Assembly: GCA_966112985.1 (NCBI GenBank)
Contig: CBHWET010000075.1
Location: 1-15,667 of the forward strand
DNA length: 15,667 nucleotides
Source: CBHWET01 sp966112985
GTDB lineage: Bacteria > Verrucomicrobiota > Verrucomicrobiia > Limisphaerales > JACDHS01
Direction of reading: 5' to 3'
Both the position numbers and the translations under genes were made by a program. Each line of letters opens with the position of its first letter. The stretch's first letter is position 1. Under the pieces are notes generated by a model, which saw nothing but the letters and a program-made list of their open reading frames with translations, had not been told where the DNA came from and searched no databases. Below are positions 1 through 6,900 of the stretch, one piece after another.

Positions 1-69
1 TCATCCGGCTTCATCAACGCGCCCATAGAGCCGACGACATTACTTCAGGCAATTGATGGAAGTAATTAG
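1..69 (+). CDS. C-terminal tail of a probable response-regulator receiver domain (partial)
   Basis: Frame 1 is open from the window edge to a TAG at 67-69 and encodes 22 residues, ending GFINAPIEPTTLLQAIDGSN. The pattern hydrophobic-x-x-x-P-I-x-P-x-x-L-x-x-A-I matches the last strand, conserved proline and final helix of CheY-like receiver domains. Most receivers have Lys-Pro here; this one reads Ala-Pro, so the conserved lysine appears to be replaced. The gene could be a lone response regulator or the receiver end of a hybrid kinase; the body lies outside the window. The call rests on a very short stretch. Confidence 0.5.
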   Translation, partial: SSGFINAPIEPTTLLQAIDGSN

Positions 70-334
70 GTTTTGTAGTAAATTCATCAGGAGGAAATAC
101 CTACAAAATTTCTTCGTCTGCACGACACCCGTCGCGTTTATTTTCCTATGGTACGCGTTTTGCATATACCACTTGCAGGTAGATTTCACAGGGCTTTCGA
201 CGCGGAGCAAGACACTGTTTGACGCAAAACGGGACATTTTGTTGATCCTTTTGTCAACGGAAGTTTGACACGGATTGTTGTTGGTCGCCCGGCGCCCTAA
301 GCTTTATAGAATGTTGTAAAGAGAAGAAATAACT
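70..334. other. Intergenic region upstream of the acyltransferase gene
   Basis: This stretch is more AT-rich than its surroundings and holds no gene I can support. An AGGAGG at 89-94 has no usable start codon at the proper distance. A TTGACA at 266-271 and a TATAGAAT near 304 look like promoter elements but are about 32 bp apart, too far to form one sigma-70 promoter. Confidence 0.4.
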
Positions 335-1342
335 ATGGCATTACCTTTTGACCCCATCAAACCGTGGTTCGCCGCGGCAGAAGAATCGGGCGAGTATATC
401 GGCATACGGTTTGGCCGCGTTCCCGTCGGAAAAACAGAGCCGGAATGGATTTTCCTGCCACACAGTGCTGTTGATGGAATTGGCGGTTTTGCCGAGATTC
501 TGCGCAAGCGCGGCGTTGATCTTTGTCGCTTACCCCAGATCAAACATCCGTCTCCGGCATCTCGACTTGCGGTTCTCAAAACGCTTCCGAAATTTTTCCA
601 GCCGAAATACAAAGTTAAATGGCGGAAGCTGCAAGGTTCCACCCGCCCGAGCACCGCGACCGAACCACCATCCGCAGTGGCGTGGCATGTGTTTAGCGAG
701 ACGACCACCATGCAGATCCGGCGTGTGTGCCGAAAGGCGAGCATCACGGTGAATTCGTTCCTTTTAAAGCATCTGACTAAAGCCATTCGCCCGTATCTCG
801 AGGATGAATCAGCGACGGTGCCATGGATGATTCCGGTCAATTTGCGTGGCAAGATCACTCGCGCTTCGGATGTCGAGAATCATTCGAGCTTTATTACTTT
901 GAAAATCGCGTCTTACGACACGTTGCGGGACGTGCATCGGAAGGTGTATGAAGAACTCGCCGCGGGTAATCACTGGGCGAATTGGTTTGCCTACGATTCG
1001 AGCCGGTTTCTTTCGAAAGGCATTTTGCGTTATCTCGTCGACAGCGAACGTTACATGCCTGTTTGGCATATTGGCGCATTTTCAAATCTTGGCGATTGGG
1101 ATCCAGAGAAGAAAATTACGAGTCCCGACTGCAATGGCAGCTGGCTGTTTGCGCCGCCCGTATTGCGTTGTCAGCATCTCGGCACGGGGTGCATGACTTT
1201 TCAAAACAAATTGAGCCTCGTCATCCAGGTTCATCCTCAGCTGACGACGGATTCCGCTGCACCACTCGCCTGGATGCAAAACTGGGTGAAAGAAGTTGAG
1301 ATGGATGTAGCGAGCATTTTGGCGGAACCGGGCAAGGCGTAG
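335..1342 (+). CDS. CAT/condensation-superfamily acyltransferase-like protein
   Basis: A 335-residue, probably cytoplasmic protein with the signature of the CoA-dependent acyltransferase superfamily (chloramphenicol acetyltransferase, NRPS condensation domains, wax-ester synthases). The catalytic-type HxxxDG motif is HSAVDG at residues 43-48, followed by a helix. A later block, IPVNLRG with NHSSF shortly after (about 166-186), matches the PVNLR...GN region of wax-ester synthase and alcohol acetyltransferase relatives. The first histidine of the usual HH pair is proline. The catalytic motif lies unusually near the N-terminus, so the protein is shorter at that end than the 400-450-residue families. 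The start is ATG with a weak purine-rich site (AGAGAAG) upstream. No carrier protein or biosynthetic partner is adjacent, so acyl donor and acceptor are unknown. Superfamily is fairly sure; reaction is not. Confidence 0.65.
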   Translation: MALPFDPIKPWFAAAEESGEYIGIRFGRVPVGKTEPEWIFLPHSAVDGIGGFAEILRKRGVDLCRLPQIKHPSPASRLAVLKTLPKFFQPKYKVKWRKLQGSTRPSTATEPPSAVAWHVFSETTTMQIRRVCRKASITVNSFLLKHLTKAIRPYLEDESATVPWMIPVNLRGKITRASDVENHSSFITLKIASYDTLRDVHRKVYEELAAGNHWANWFAYDSSRFLSKGILRYLVDSERYMPVWHIGAFSNLGDWDPEKKITSPDCNGSWLFAPPVLRCQHLGTGCMTFQNKLSLVIQVHPQLTTDSAAPLAWMQNWVKEVEMDVASILAEPGKA

Positions 1343-1392
1343 TTCTCAATCTTTGTTCACTGCGCAAGCTCTCCATTTATTCCGAGGGCGTC

Positions 1393-1414
1393 TTTCGAAA
1401 AAATTTCGAAAAAA
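1393..1414. repeat. Perfect 11-bp tandem duplication, TTTCGAAAAAA x2
   Basis: TTTCGAAAAAA occurs twice back to back in the spacer between the acyltransferase stop and the small membrane ORF. Each copy contains the palindrome TTTCGAAA. It could be a promoter-region element or simple slippage; nothing else indicates a function. Confidence 0.6.
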
Positions 1415-1475
1415 CAGCGGCCATCACTCGCAATTCCGCGTAGCCGGGGCGACATTAACGCGGAAAGGAGGAGTT

Positions 1476-1688
1476 ATGGTTTCATGGGAAATTGCAGCAT
1501 TGGCGATGGCTTGCCTAGTGGCCTTCACGTTGTGGTTTCGAGGCAGTCGCAGAACGGCTTATGATCGGGGGCACGGAGCGACTGGTTCGAGAGCACACCT
1601 GCCGGCCATAGCGCGCCGCAATCGCCGACACGACGAGAACGAAGAGCATTCGATCCACACGTCACACAGCGAAGGGTCCGATTTATAA
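1476..1688 (+). CDS. Small single-helix membrane protein, unknown function
   Basis: A 70-residue ORF that I do not recognise. Its ATG follows one of the two strongest ribosome sites in the window, AAAGGAGG at 1464-1471, four bases before the start; this decides the start over the longer open frame beginning at 1353. The N-terminal part is hydrophobic (WEIAALAMACLVAFTLWF, about residues 4-21) and is followed by a basic, Arg/His-rich tail, implying an N-out/C-in single-pass inner-membrane protein. The tail is low in hydrophobic residues and probably disordered. The stop codon overlaps the end of the convergent NIF3 gene by 6 bp. The ribosome site and the helix support a real gene; the arginine-rich tail could also be read-through of non-coding sequence. 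Confidence 0.5.
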   Translation: MVSWEIAALAMACLVAFTLWFRGSRRTAYDRGHGATGSRAHLPAIARRNRRHDENEEHSIHTSHSEGSDL

Positions 1689-2444
1689 TCCAGTCGGATG
1701 ATCAAGAAATTCCCACGGCAGTTGAAACTTCCTGGAGAGTTCCGCAGCGAGAGCTTTCACGCCGAATGTTTCAGTGGCGTAATGGCCGCCGTAAAAAACG
1801 TTGATACCGAGATCTTCGGCCAACCCATAGGTCCAATGCGGGCCTTCGCCGGTGATAAAAGTATCGACTCCTTCATCGGCCGCTTTCTTGAGGTCGGCCC
1901 CGGCGCCGCCAGTCACCACGCCGATCCGCTGGCATTTCGTGGGGCCCCCGGGCAATAGCGTAGGCTCCGCGCCGAGTGCTTTTGTCAGCCGGGCATTCAG
2001 TTCCTCGCGGGAAATTTTGGTCGCCGATTGTAAACCAATGAACTGGTTCTTAGAAAAAAAGAACGGTTTCAAGTTCTTCAGCCTGAGCGCTGCCGCAAGC
2101 TGTGCGTTGTTTCCCAGTTTCGGATGAGCGTCGAGCGGCAGATGCGAGCTGTAGACCGCAAGGTTGTTCTCCATCAACAAACGAATCATCTCGTAGCGTT
2201 TGCCGGTCCATGGGTGTGTTGGCGACCAAAATAATCCATGGTGAACGATCAGCAGATCGGCTTTTGCTTCAATGGCCATTTTGACAGTCGCGAGTGTTGC
2301 GTCGACGGTCGCCGCGATCCTGGAGATGGTTCCACGATTCTCAACCTGCAGGCCGTTCACCGCGCCGTCGTAATCTGTGATTTCTGTTGTACGCAGTGTT
2401 TTGTCGCAATAGCTGACGACGCTTTTGAGAGAGGCGGTGGCCAT
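1683..2444 (-). CDS. NIF3/YbgI-family dinuclear-metal protein
   Basis: A 253-residue cytoplasmic protein of the NIF3-like family (E. coli YbgI/DUF34), which forms toroidal hexamers with a two-metal site per subunit; its physiological reaction is unsettled, and roles in metal handling or as a GTP cyclohydrolase I-type 2 have been proposed. The metal ligands are visible: HHG at 68-70, H101 and D105 in SSHLPLD, and GGHYATE near the C-terminus (H221, E225). The N-terminal YDGAVNGLQVE block (about 25-35) is also typical. Length and C-terminus match the short bacterial form, without the inserted PII-like domain of longer members. It is transcribed divergently from speA and convergently to the small membrane ORF. 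Confidence 0.92.
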   Translation of the reverse strand: MATASLKSVVSYCDKTLRTTEITDYDGAVNGLQVENRGTISRIAATVDATLATVKMAIEAKADLLIVHHGLFWSPTHPWTGKRYEMIRLLMENNLAVYSSHLPLDAHPKLGNNAQLAAALRLKNLKPFFFSKNQFIGLQSATKISREELNARLTKALGAEPTLLPGGPTKCQRIGVVTGGAGADLKKAADEGVDTFITGEGPHWTYGLAEDLGINVFYGGHYATETFGVKALAAELSRKFQLPWEFLDHPTGL

Positions 2445-2666
2445 ATAAAGAGTTAATCATCCTTTCGGTTTTCAGGGCACGGAAAATTGCTCATATGGCA
2501 GGACTAAACAGGGACTTTCGATTTGGGCGGAAATAAAATTTGAAATTCGGTGAGCGCGTTCCACATTTTCAGGCAGAACCCAATCAATTCGGGAAAAAAA
2601 ATTGCATCAGTTTGTTGAATTCCCTGTCGACATCCTTATCATTCGCAAACTGAAAAAAACCAAAAG
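2445..2666. other. Divergent intergenic region between NIF3 and speA
   Basis: This 222-bp AT-richer spacer must hold the start signals for both divergent genes. No strong hairpin or operator-like palindrome stands out. The ATG of speA follows an A-rich stretch (GAAAAAAACCAAAAG) and has no clear Shine-Dalgarno sequence. Confidence 0.5.
2615..2642 (+). promoter_or_regulatory. Possible sigma-70-type promoter for speA
   Basis: TTGAAT (2615-2620) and TATCAT (2637-2642) are separated by 16 bp, close to the consensus hexamers and spacing. Transcription would start about 15-20 bases before the speA ATG. This is only a pattern match in AT-rich DNA. Confidence 0.3.
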
Positions 2667-4607
2667 ATGAGTGATCCGCTAGACGTGAGCAACTGCTGGA
2701 ACATCCAGTCGGCACGCAATCTCTACAATATCAATCGCTGGGGAGCGAAATATTTCGATATCAATGAGTCTGGCCGTGTTGTGGCCAAGCCGTTGCATGA
2801 TGCCGGCGCGTCCGTCGATATCACGGACGTCATCGAAGAAGCAAAAGGGCGTGGCCTGAAGTTCCCCTTGCTCATTCGCTTCCAGGACATTTTGCGGCAC
2901 CGCGTTGAAGCCTTGAATCTCGCTTTCCGAAGTTCGATCACTGAATTCAACTATCAGGGCAAATATCGCGGCGTATTCCCAATCAAGGTGAACCAGCTCC
3001 GCGAAGTGGTGGAGGAAATTCTCGAGGCCGGGAAACAGTTTAATTTTGGGTTGGAGGTCGGCAGTAAACCTGAACTGTTTGCTGCTCTTGCGCTGCAGAA
3101 CCAACAAGGCAGCCTTATCATCTGCAACGGCTACAAGGATGGCGCTTTTGTGAAGATGGCGCTCATGGGGATCAAGCTTGGCAAAAAGATCATCATGGTG
3201 GTCGAGAAGTTGTCCGAGCTTAAGCAAATCATTGCGATTTCGAAACAAGTCGGGGTCGAACCCTTGGTTGGCATACGCGCCCGGTTGCTCAGCAAAGGTG
3301 CCGGCAAGTGGGCGGAAAGCGGCGGCGAAAATGCGAAGTTTGGCTTAAGCACCGCTGAGTTGATCGCAGCCACCGAAATTCTCCGCGCTGAAAAACTCGA
3401 GCATTGCTTCAAGCTGGTTCACTTCCACATTGGTTCTCAGGTCCCTGACATTCTTACGGTGAAGAAAGCTGTCCAGGAAGCAGCGCGTTTCTACGCGAAG
3501 CTGACGAAGATGGGCTTCAACATCGAATTTATGGATGTCGGCGGCGGGCTCGGCGTGGATTACGACGGGAGCCGCTCGGCGTTCGACAGTTCGACCAACT
3601 ACACGCTCCAGGAATATACGAACGATATCGTCTACTACATTGCCGATATCTGTAATGCCGAAAAGGTAAAGCATCCCGATATCATCAGCGAAAGCGGCCG
3701 GGCTCTCGTCGCTCACCATAGCGTTCTTGTCGTCGAAGTTTTTGGCGCGATTGAAAAGACTGGTGCCGCCACGCAATTCAATTACGGCGATAACGAACAC
3801 GCCCTTGTCCGCGAGCTCCTGGACATCAAGAAGAACCTCGGCAAACTAAACAAACTCGAAGCCTATCACGACGCGCTCGAACGCAAGGAAGACGCGCATA
3901 ATATGTTTACGCTCGGCATGCTCGACCTGCCGGACAAAGCGAAGATCGAAACGCTGTATTGGGATATCAGCAGCGAAGTAGTGCAAAGTTTCAAGGGACA
4001 AGCGTACGTGCCGGAGGAAATTCGGAAGTTGGAAGACAGCCTGGGCGATCAATACCTCTGCAACTTTTCAGTCTTTCAATCGCTTCTCGATCATTGGGCT
4101 CTCGGACAACTCTTTCCGATCATGCCACTCAATCGCCTCACTGAAAGGCCAACGCGCGAAGGAACACTGGTCGACATCACGTGCGATTCAGACGGACAAA
4201 TTAACAAGTTCATCGACCTGCGTGATGTCCGTGACACGTTGCCAATGCACCAGTTGAATACCAATGGCAATGGGCAACTCGAACCGTATTATCTCGGTTT
4301 CTTTTTGATGGGCGCCTATCAGGACATCATGGGTGACTTGCACAATCTCTTCGGTCGGGTGAACGAAGTTCACGTGTTCCTCGATCCGGATGAAGCCGCG
4401 GGCTATTACGTCGAGGAAATCATAGAAGGTTCAACGATTGTTCAAACGTTAACGGCAGTTCAGTACGACGAAAAGGAACTGGCCCGTCAGATGAAGATGC
4501 AGATCGACGAGGCGATTAAGTCGGATCGTTTGAAACCGTCGGAAGGCATGCGACTGTTGGACGATTACGAACGTGGTTTGAAGGAATATACCTATCTTAC
4601 CATTTAA
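2667..4607 (+). CDS. speA: Biosynthetic arginine decarboxylase
   Basis: The 646-residue product is a PLP-dependent fold-III arginine decarboxylase, which converts arginine to agmatine, the first step of the agmatine route to putrescine. Length is close to E. coli SpeA (658). The PLP lysine is in FPIKVNQ (K107). The barrel continues through HFHIGSQ (about 252-258), the glycine loop DVGGGLGVDYDG (290-301) and ESGR (342-345), which contacts the cofactor phosphate. The C-terminal beta domain has DITCDSDG, holding the conserved cysteine/aspartate element completed across the dimer interface. The family signature N-terminus (WGAKYFDIN) is present, so the ATG is well placed. No agmatinase or agmatine deiminase gene is adjacent, so the later steps lie elsewhere. 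A membrane protein gene follows 32 bp downstream, possibly co-transcribed. Confidence 0.96.
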   Translation: MSDPLDVSNCWNIQSARNLYNINRWGAKYFDINESGRVVAKPLHDAGASVDITDVIEEAKGRGLKFPLLIRFQDILRHRVEALNLAFRSSITEFNYQGKYRGVFPIKVNQLREVVEEILEAGKQFNFGLEVGSKPELFAALALQNQQGSLIICNGYKDGAFVKMALMGIKLGKKIIMVVEKLSELKQIIAISKQVGVEPLVGIRARLLSKGAGKWAESGGENAKFGLSTAELIAATEILRAEKLEHCFKLVHFHIGSQVPDILTVKKAVQEAARFYAKLTKMGFNIEFMDVGGGLGVDYDGSRSAFDSSTNYTLQEYTNDIVYYIADICNAEKVKHPDIISESGRALVAHHSVLVVEVFGAIEKTGAATQFNYGDNEHALVRELLDIKKNLGKLNKLEAYHDALERKEDAHNMFTLGMLDLPDKAKIETLYWDISSEVVQSFKGQAYVPEEIRKLEDSLGDQYLCNFSVFQSLLDHWALGQLFPIMPLNRLTERPTREGTLVDITCDSDGQINKFIDLRDVRDTLPMHQLNTNGNGQLEPYYLGFFLMGAYQDIMGDLHNLFGRVNEVHVFLDPDEAAGYYVEEIIEGSTIVQTLTAVQYDEKELARQMKMQIDEAIKSDRLKPSEGMRLLDDYERGLKEYTYLTI

Positions 4608-4639
4608 GTTCCAAATCGGAGAGGCGAAGAGGATAACTT

Positions 4640-5401
4640 TTGAACCGTGAAGGTCTCAGTCAAGAATTCTCCCAGAATCTCTATCGCTCCGGCGTATCGA
4701 CAATGAACGCGACGGACCAGACCAGAGCCGAATTGCTCCGTTCGCTCGGTAAAGTGGTCCGCGGACTCTCCGCGTTGTTCTGGGGCTTGCCATCGACGTT
4801 ACTCATCTACGTACAAACGAGCCGAACCGATTGGTTTGATGCTCTCGGTTGGGCCGCAATGCTGCCTCCCGTCGTGATTACCGCGGTATTGTTTTACGGA
4901 TTGACCCAAATGCATTCGTTTCAACGACAGGAGCGCATTTGGATCCGGGCACTTGATCGGGCGCAGATTGTCAGCTTTATCAATATCGGCCTGTCACCAT
5001 TTCTTTATTGGTGGCACCAACTACCTTCGGTGGGCGTTTACAACTTCGCAATAACCCTCCTTGCGTGCTCAAGTATTCTCTTCCTGTTTAACCTGAATTA
5101 CGTGTTACAACGCCTCACAGCCATGCTGCCTGACGAAACGCTTCGGATTGAAACGAGGATGTTTACCAGCTTTAATCGAGCGCTACTGGCGGCGTTGCCA
5201 GCGATTGTAGCAATTTATTTTGTTCTGCTTGAGGTTGAATACGTTTCACCTTTTATTTCGCGCCTGATTGAAGTTGGCCAGCGGCTTGGCGTTTGGCTCG
5301 TTCTTTTTCTCCTCCTGATGCCACTCGCGATGACGATGACGCTGATTTGGAAAATCAAAGAAGTAATCTTCGCCAGCCTCTTCGAAAGCGCCAAAGACTA
5401 G
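4640..5401 (+). CDS. Six-helix membrane protein, unknown function
   Basis: I do not recognise this 253-residue protein. It has about six hydrophobic helices: near residues 41-56 (LFWGLPSTLLIYV), 68-90, 110-126, 131-155, 178-197 and 217-240, with few conserved-looking polar residues inside them. The last helix passes into a charged amphipathic end (IWKIKEVIFASLFESAKD). The TTG start has AGAGG-like purines upstream; an in-frame ATG at 4703 (residue 22) has no ribosome site but begins closer to the membrane part, so either is possible. The gene lies 32 bp after speA in the same direction, so they may share a transcript; a link to arginine or polyamines is only a positional guess. The repeat array starts immediately after its stop codon. 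Confidence 0.75.
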   Translation: MNREGLSQEFSQNLYRSGVSTMNATDQTRAELLRSLGKVVRGLSALFWGLPSTLLIYVQTSRTDWFDALGWAAMLPPVVITAVLFYGLTQMHSFQRQERIWIRALDRAQIVSFINIGLSPFLYWWHQLPSVGVYNFAITLLACSSILFLFNLNYVLQRLTAMLPDETLRIETRMFTSFNRALLAALPAIVAIYFVLLEVEYVSPFISRLIEVGQRLGVWLVLFLLLMPLAMTMTLIWKIKEVIFASLFESAKD

Positions 5402-5996
5402 CTATCGCGTAAGGTCTCGTTGCCTCGCCGCAGCGATGATTCTGAGACCCAAAACGCACATTGCGCCGCTCGCAGTGGCCCTTCTTAGAGTAAAATTATC
5501 CATTGCACGCCGTGCGGTGCGCGTTCTTGAAACAAAATTTTTCATTGCGCGGAACGCAGTGGACGTTTCGGGAGTAAAATAGGCGTTGCGGCGCGCGCAG
5601 TGGTGATTCCAGGAATAAAACTCTCCGCTGCACGGCGCGCAATGGTGTTATTGGGACCAAAATTCTCCGGCGCGACGTTGCGGCGGTCGCTTTGGGAATC
5701 AAAATCATCACTGCACGCCGCGCAGTGGTCGTTTTGGGAGTAAAATTGTCCATTGCGGGCCGCGCAGTGATCATCTGAGACCGAAAACGGTCATTTTTTT
5801 CGAACAATGGAAATTTTGGGACCCAAAACGGGTGCTGCACCGCGCGCACTGAACGTTTTGGGAATCAAACCGACCGCTGCGAAACCCGCAGTGACCATTT
5901 TAGAGTAAAAGTCATCACCGCAACGCACACAATGGAGATTTCGGGAGCAAAACTCAGCGTTGCGCGCCGCACGGTGGACATTTTTACTCCCGAAAT
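5402..5996. repeat. Degenerate tandem array, 41-42 bp period, about 14 units with a central dyad
   Basis: The A-run of a TTTTGGGAGTAAAA-like motif recurs at 5451, 5492, 5534, 5576, 5617, 5659, 5701, 5742, 5784, 5825, 5867, 5907 and 5949. Spacings are 40-42 bp with a mean of 41.5, and a weaker unit precedes at about 5411. Between these motifs lies a GC-rich imperfect palindrome of about 21 bp with arms like CCATTGC and GCAGTGG, clearest at 5710-5728 and 5750-5769. Units differ at many positions; the A-run, TTGC, GCGC and AGTGG parts are best kept. Because units are 40, 41 or 42 bp long, no reading frame is held across the array, so it is probably not coding. It fills the gap between two convergent genes. 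The array is plain in the sequence; any function (protein-binding, supercoil or mRNA-end element) is inference. Confidence 0.9.
5938..5996. terminator. Large inverted repeat closing the array, possible bidirectional terminator
   Basis: The last direct unit begins ATTTCGGGAGCAAAA (5938-5952), and TTTTACTCCCGAAAT (5982-5996) is its reverse complement at 14 of 15 positions. The intervening 29 bases contain the unit's own GC-rich palindrome, so a single strand could fold into a long stem with an inner hairpin. It lies downstream of both the membrane protein gene (plus) and the glycosyltransferase gene (minus). The terminator role is inferred from position and structure; no clean U-tract follows. 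Confidence 0.5.
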
Positions 5997-6098
5997 GGCC
6001 GCTGAAAGTTCACAGAGCCAAGGTGTTGCTGGAGAATTCTGCCCTTTTAGCTCCCGTCGCTTCGTCCAGGACTCTATCGAGCGGACGAACGCTTTTTA
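5997..6098. other. Spacer between array and GT2 stop codon
   Basis: The periodicity is lost here. TTTTAGCTCCCG at 6045-6056 resembles an inverted form of the array's A-rich motif but is out of phase by about 20 bp. No gene or clear hairpin with a U-tract was seen. Confidence 0.5.
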
Positions 6099-6833
6099 CT
6101 AATTAATTCGCTCCGCAACCTTGTACTTGAACATCCGCTTTTTCATCCAGCGAACGGCGAGGAGGTCGTAAAACGACGCAAACAGTCGGTTCCAGACGCC
6201 ATAATTGCTCTGGCCGGCAAAGCGCGGATTATTGCTCACTTCGATTTCGGTGACGGTATGTCCTTCGATCTTAAACAGTGTCGGTAAAAACCGATGCATG
6301 CCCTTGAAAAATTTCAGATTGTCGATGCACTCGCGTTTAAACGCGCGGTAGGTGCAACCAGCATCAGATATCTTTTCGCCTGACAATTTATTACGCACAG
6401 CGTTGGCGATTCTGGATGATGCCACGCGAATGAAGTTGTCGCCTTCACCACGGACTTTCACTCGCGTTCCGCAAACGCAGTCATAGTGCTGCAATGCTTC
6501 CAAAAATTTCGGCAAATCTTTTGGGTCGTTCTGCAAATCCGCATCCATCGTCACGATATACTTACCATGGGACGCTTTCATTCCGGCAAAACTGGCGGCT
6601 GATTCGCCGCAATTAAACTCGAACTTCTGCACGCGAATGCGCGGATCTTTGTCGGCAAATTCCTTCAGCAGCTTCCATGAGTTGTCCTTGCTGCAATCGT
6701 CAGTAATCACGACTTCGTACGGAATTTTCAAAGGATCGACCGATTCACGAATGGCCTGGATCAGCTTCGGCAGATTTCCCTCTTCGTTGTAGCAAGGAAT
6801 AACGAGACTCAGAATTGGATGTTTATCGCTCAT
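6099..6833 (-). CDS. Family 2 glycosyltransferase (DPM1/ArnC-like)
   Basis: A 244-residue GT-A fold glycosyltransferase. The N-terminal SLVIPCYNEEGNLP (about 9-22), ITDDCSKD (44-51) and the metal-binding MDADLQNDP (DxD at residues 97-99) are diagnostic of GT2 enzymes of the dolichyl/undecaprenyl-phosphate sugar synthase type, which transfer a sugar from a nucleotide donor to a lipid phosphate at the inner face of the membrane. There is no C-terminal pair of transmembrane helices as in ArnC; the end is basic and amphipathic (WMKKRMFKYKV), suggesting peripheral membrane contact. Its likely partner type, a GT39/ArnT-like transferase using lipid-linked sugars, is present near 14-15.6 kb. It lies downstream of the aminotransferase in the same direction, with a terminator between. 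Sugar and acceptor lipid cannot be read from sequence. Confidence 0.9.
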   Translation of the reverse strand: MSDKHPILSLVIPCYNEEGNLPKLIQAIRESVDPLKIPYEVVITDDCSKDNSWKLLKEFADKDPRIRVQKFEFNCGESAASFAGMKASHGKYIVTMDADLQNDPKDLPKFLEALQHYDCVCGTRVKVRGEGDNFIRVASSRIANAVRNKLSGEKISDAGCTYRAFKRECIDNLKFFKGMHRFLPTLFKIEGHTVTEIEVSNNPRFAGQSNYGVWNRLFASFYDLLAVRWMKKRMFKYKVAERIN

Positions 6834-6835
6834 CT

Positions 6836-6865
6836 AATAAAAAGGGGCGAGTGGTGCTCGCCCCT
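6836..6865 (-). terminator. Intrinsic terminator after the aminotransferase, just before the GT2 start
   Basis: On the minus strand, AGGGGCGAG and CTCGCCCCT (6843-6865) form a 9-bp GC-rich stem with a 5-base loop, followed at once by TTTTTATTAG. This is a textbook Rho-independent terminator for the aminotransferase transcript. It ends about three bases before the GT2 ATG (6831-6833), so it also occupies the GT2 translation start region, where no Shine-Dalgarno sequence is seen. Confidence 0.8.
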
Positions 6866-6900
6866 CGGGGTAGATTGACAAAATCAGAGGTTCGTCGCGA

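Noticed and set aside
53..268. 71-codon plus-strand ORF with a hydrophobic stretch
   Set aside because: It overlaps the end of the receiver-like frame, has no ribosome site at its start, and shows AT-rich composition-driven residues rather than a recognisable protein.
266..309. TTGACA plus TATAGAAT as a promoter for the acyltransferase
   Set aside because: The elements are about 32 bp apart, far beyond the 16-18 bp needed for a sigma-70 promoter.
304..858. 184-codon minus-strand ORF opposite the acyltransferase gene
   Set aside because: It is antisense to a gene with clear superfamily motifs, and its own translation is rich in Arg, Cys and Ser without domain patterns.
5496..5849. Minus-strand ORF of 117 codons with 14-residue repeats inside the array
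   Set aside because: The repeats reflect the near-42-bp DNA period. Units of 40-41 bp break any frame, residue use is Arg/Thr/Pro-rich without a consistent motif, and there is no ribosome site.
5402..5996. CRISPR array
   Set aside because: The period is regular, but there is no invariant repeat alternating with unique spacers. Both halves of every unit are related and degenerate, and no cas genes are present.
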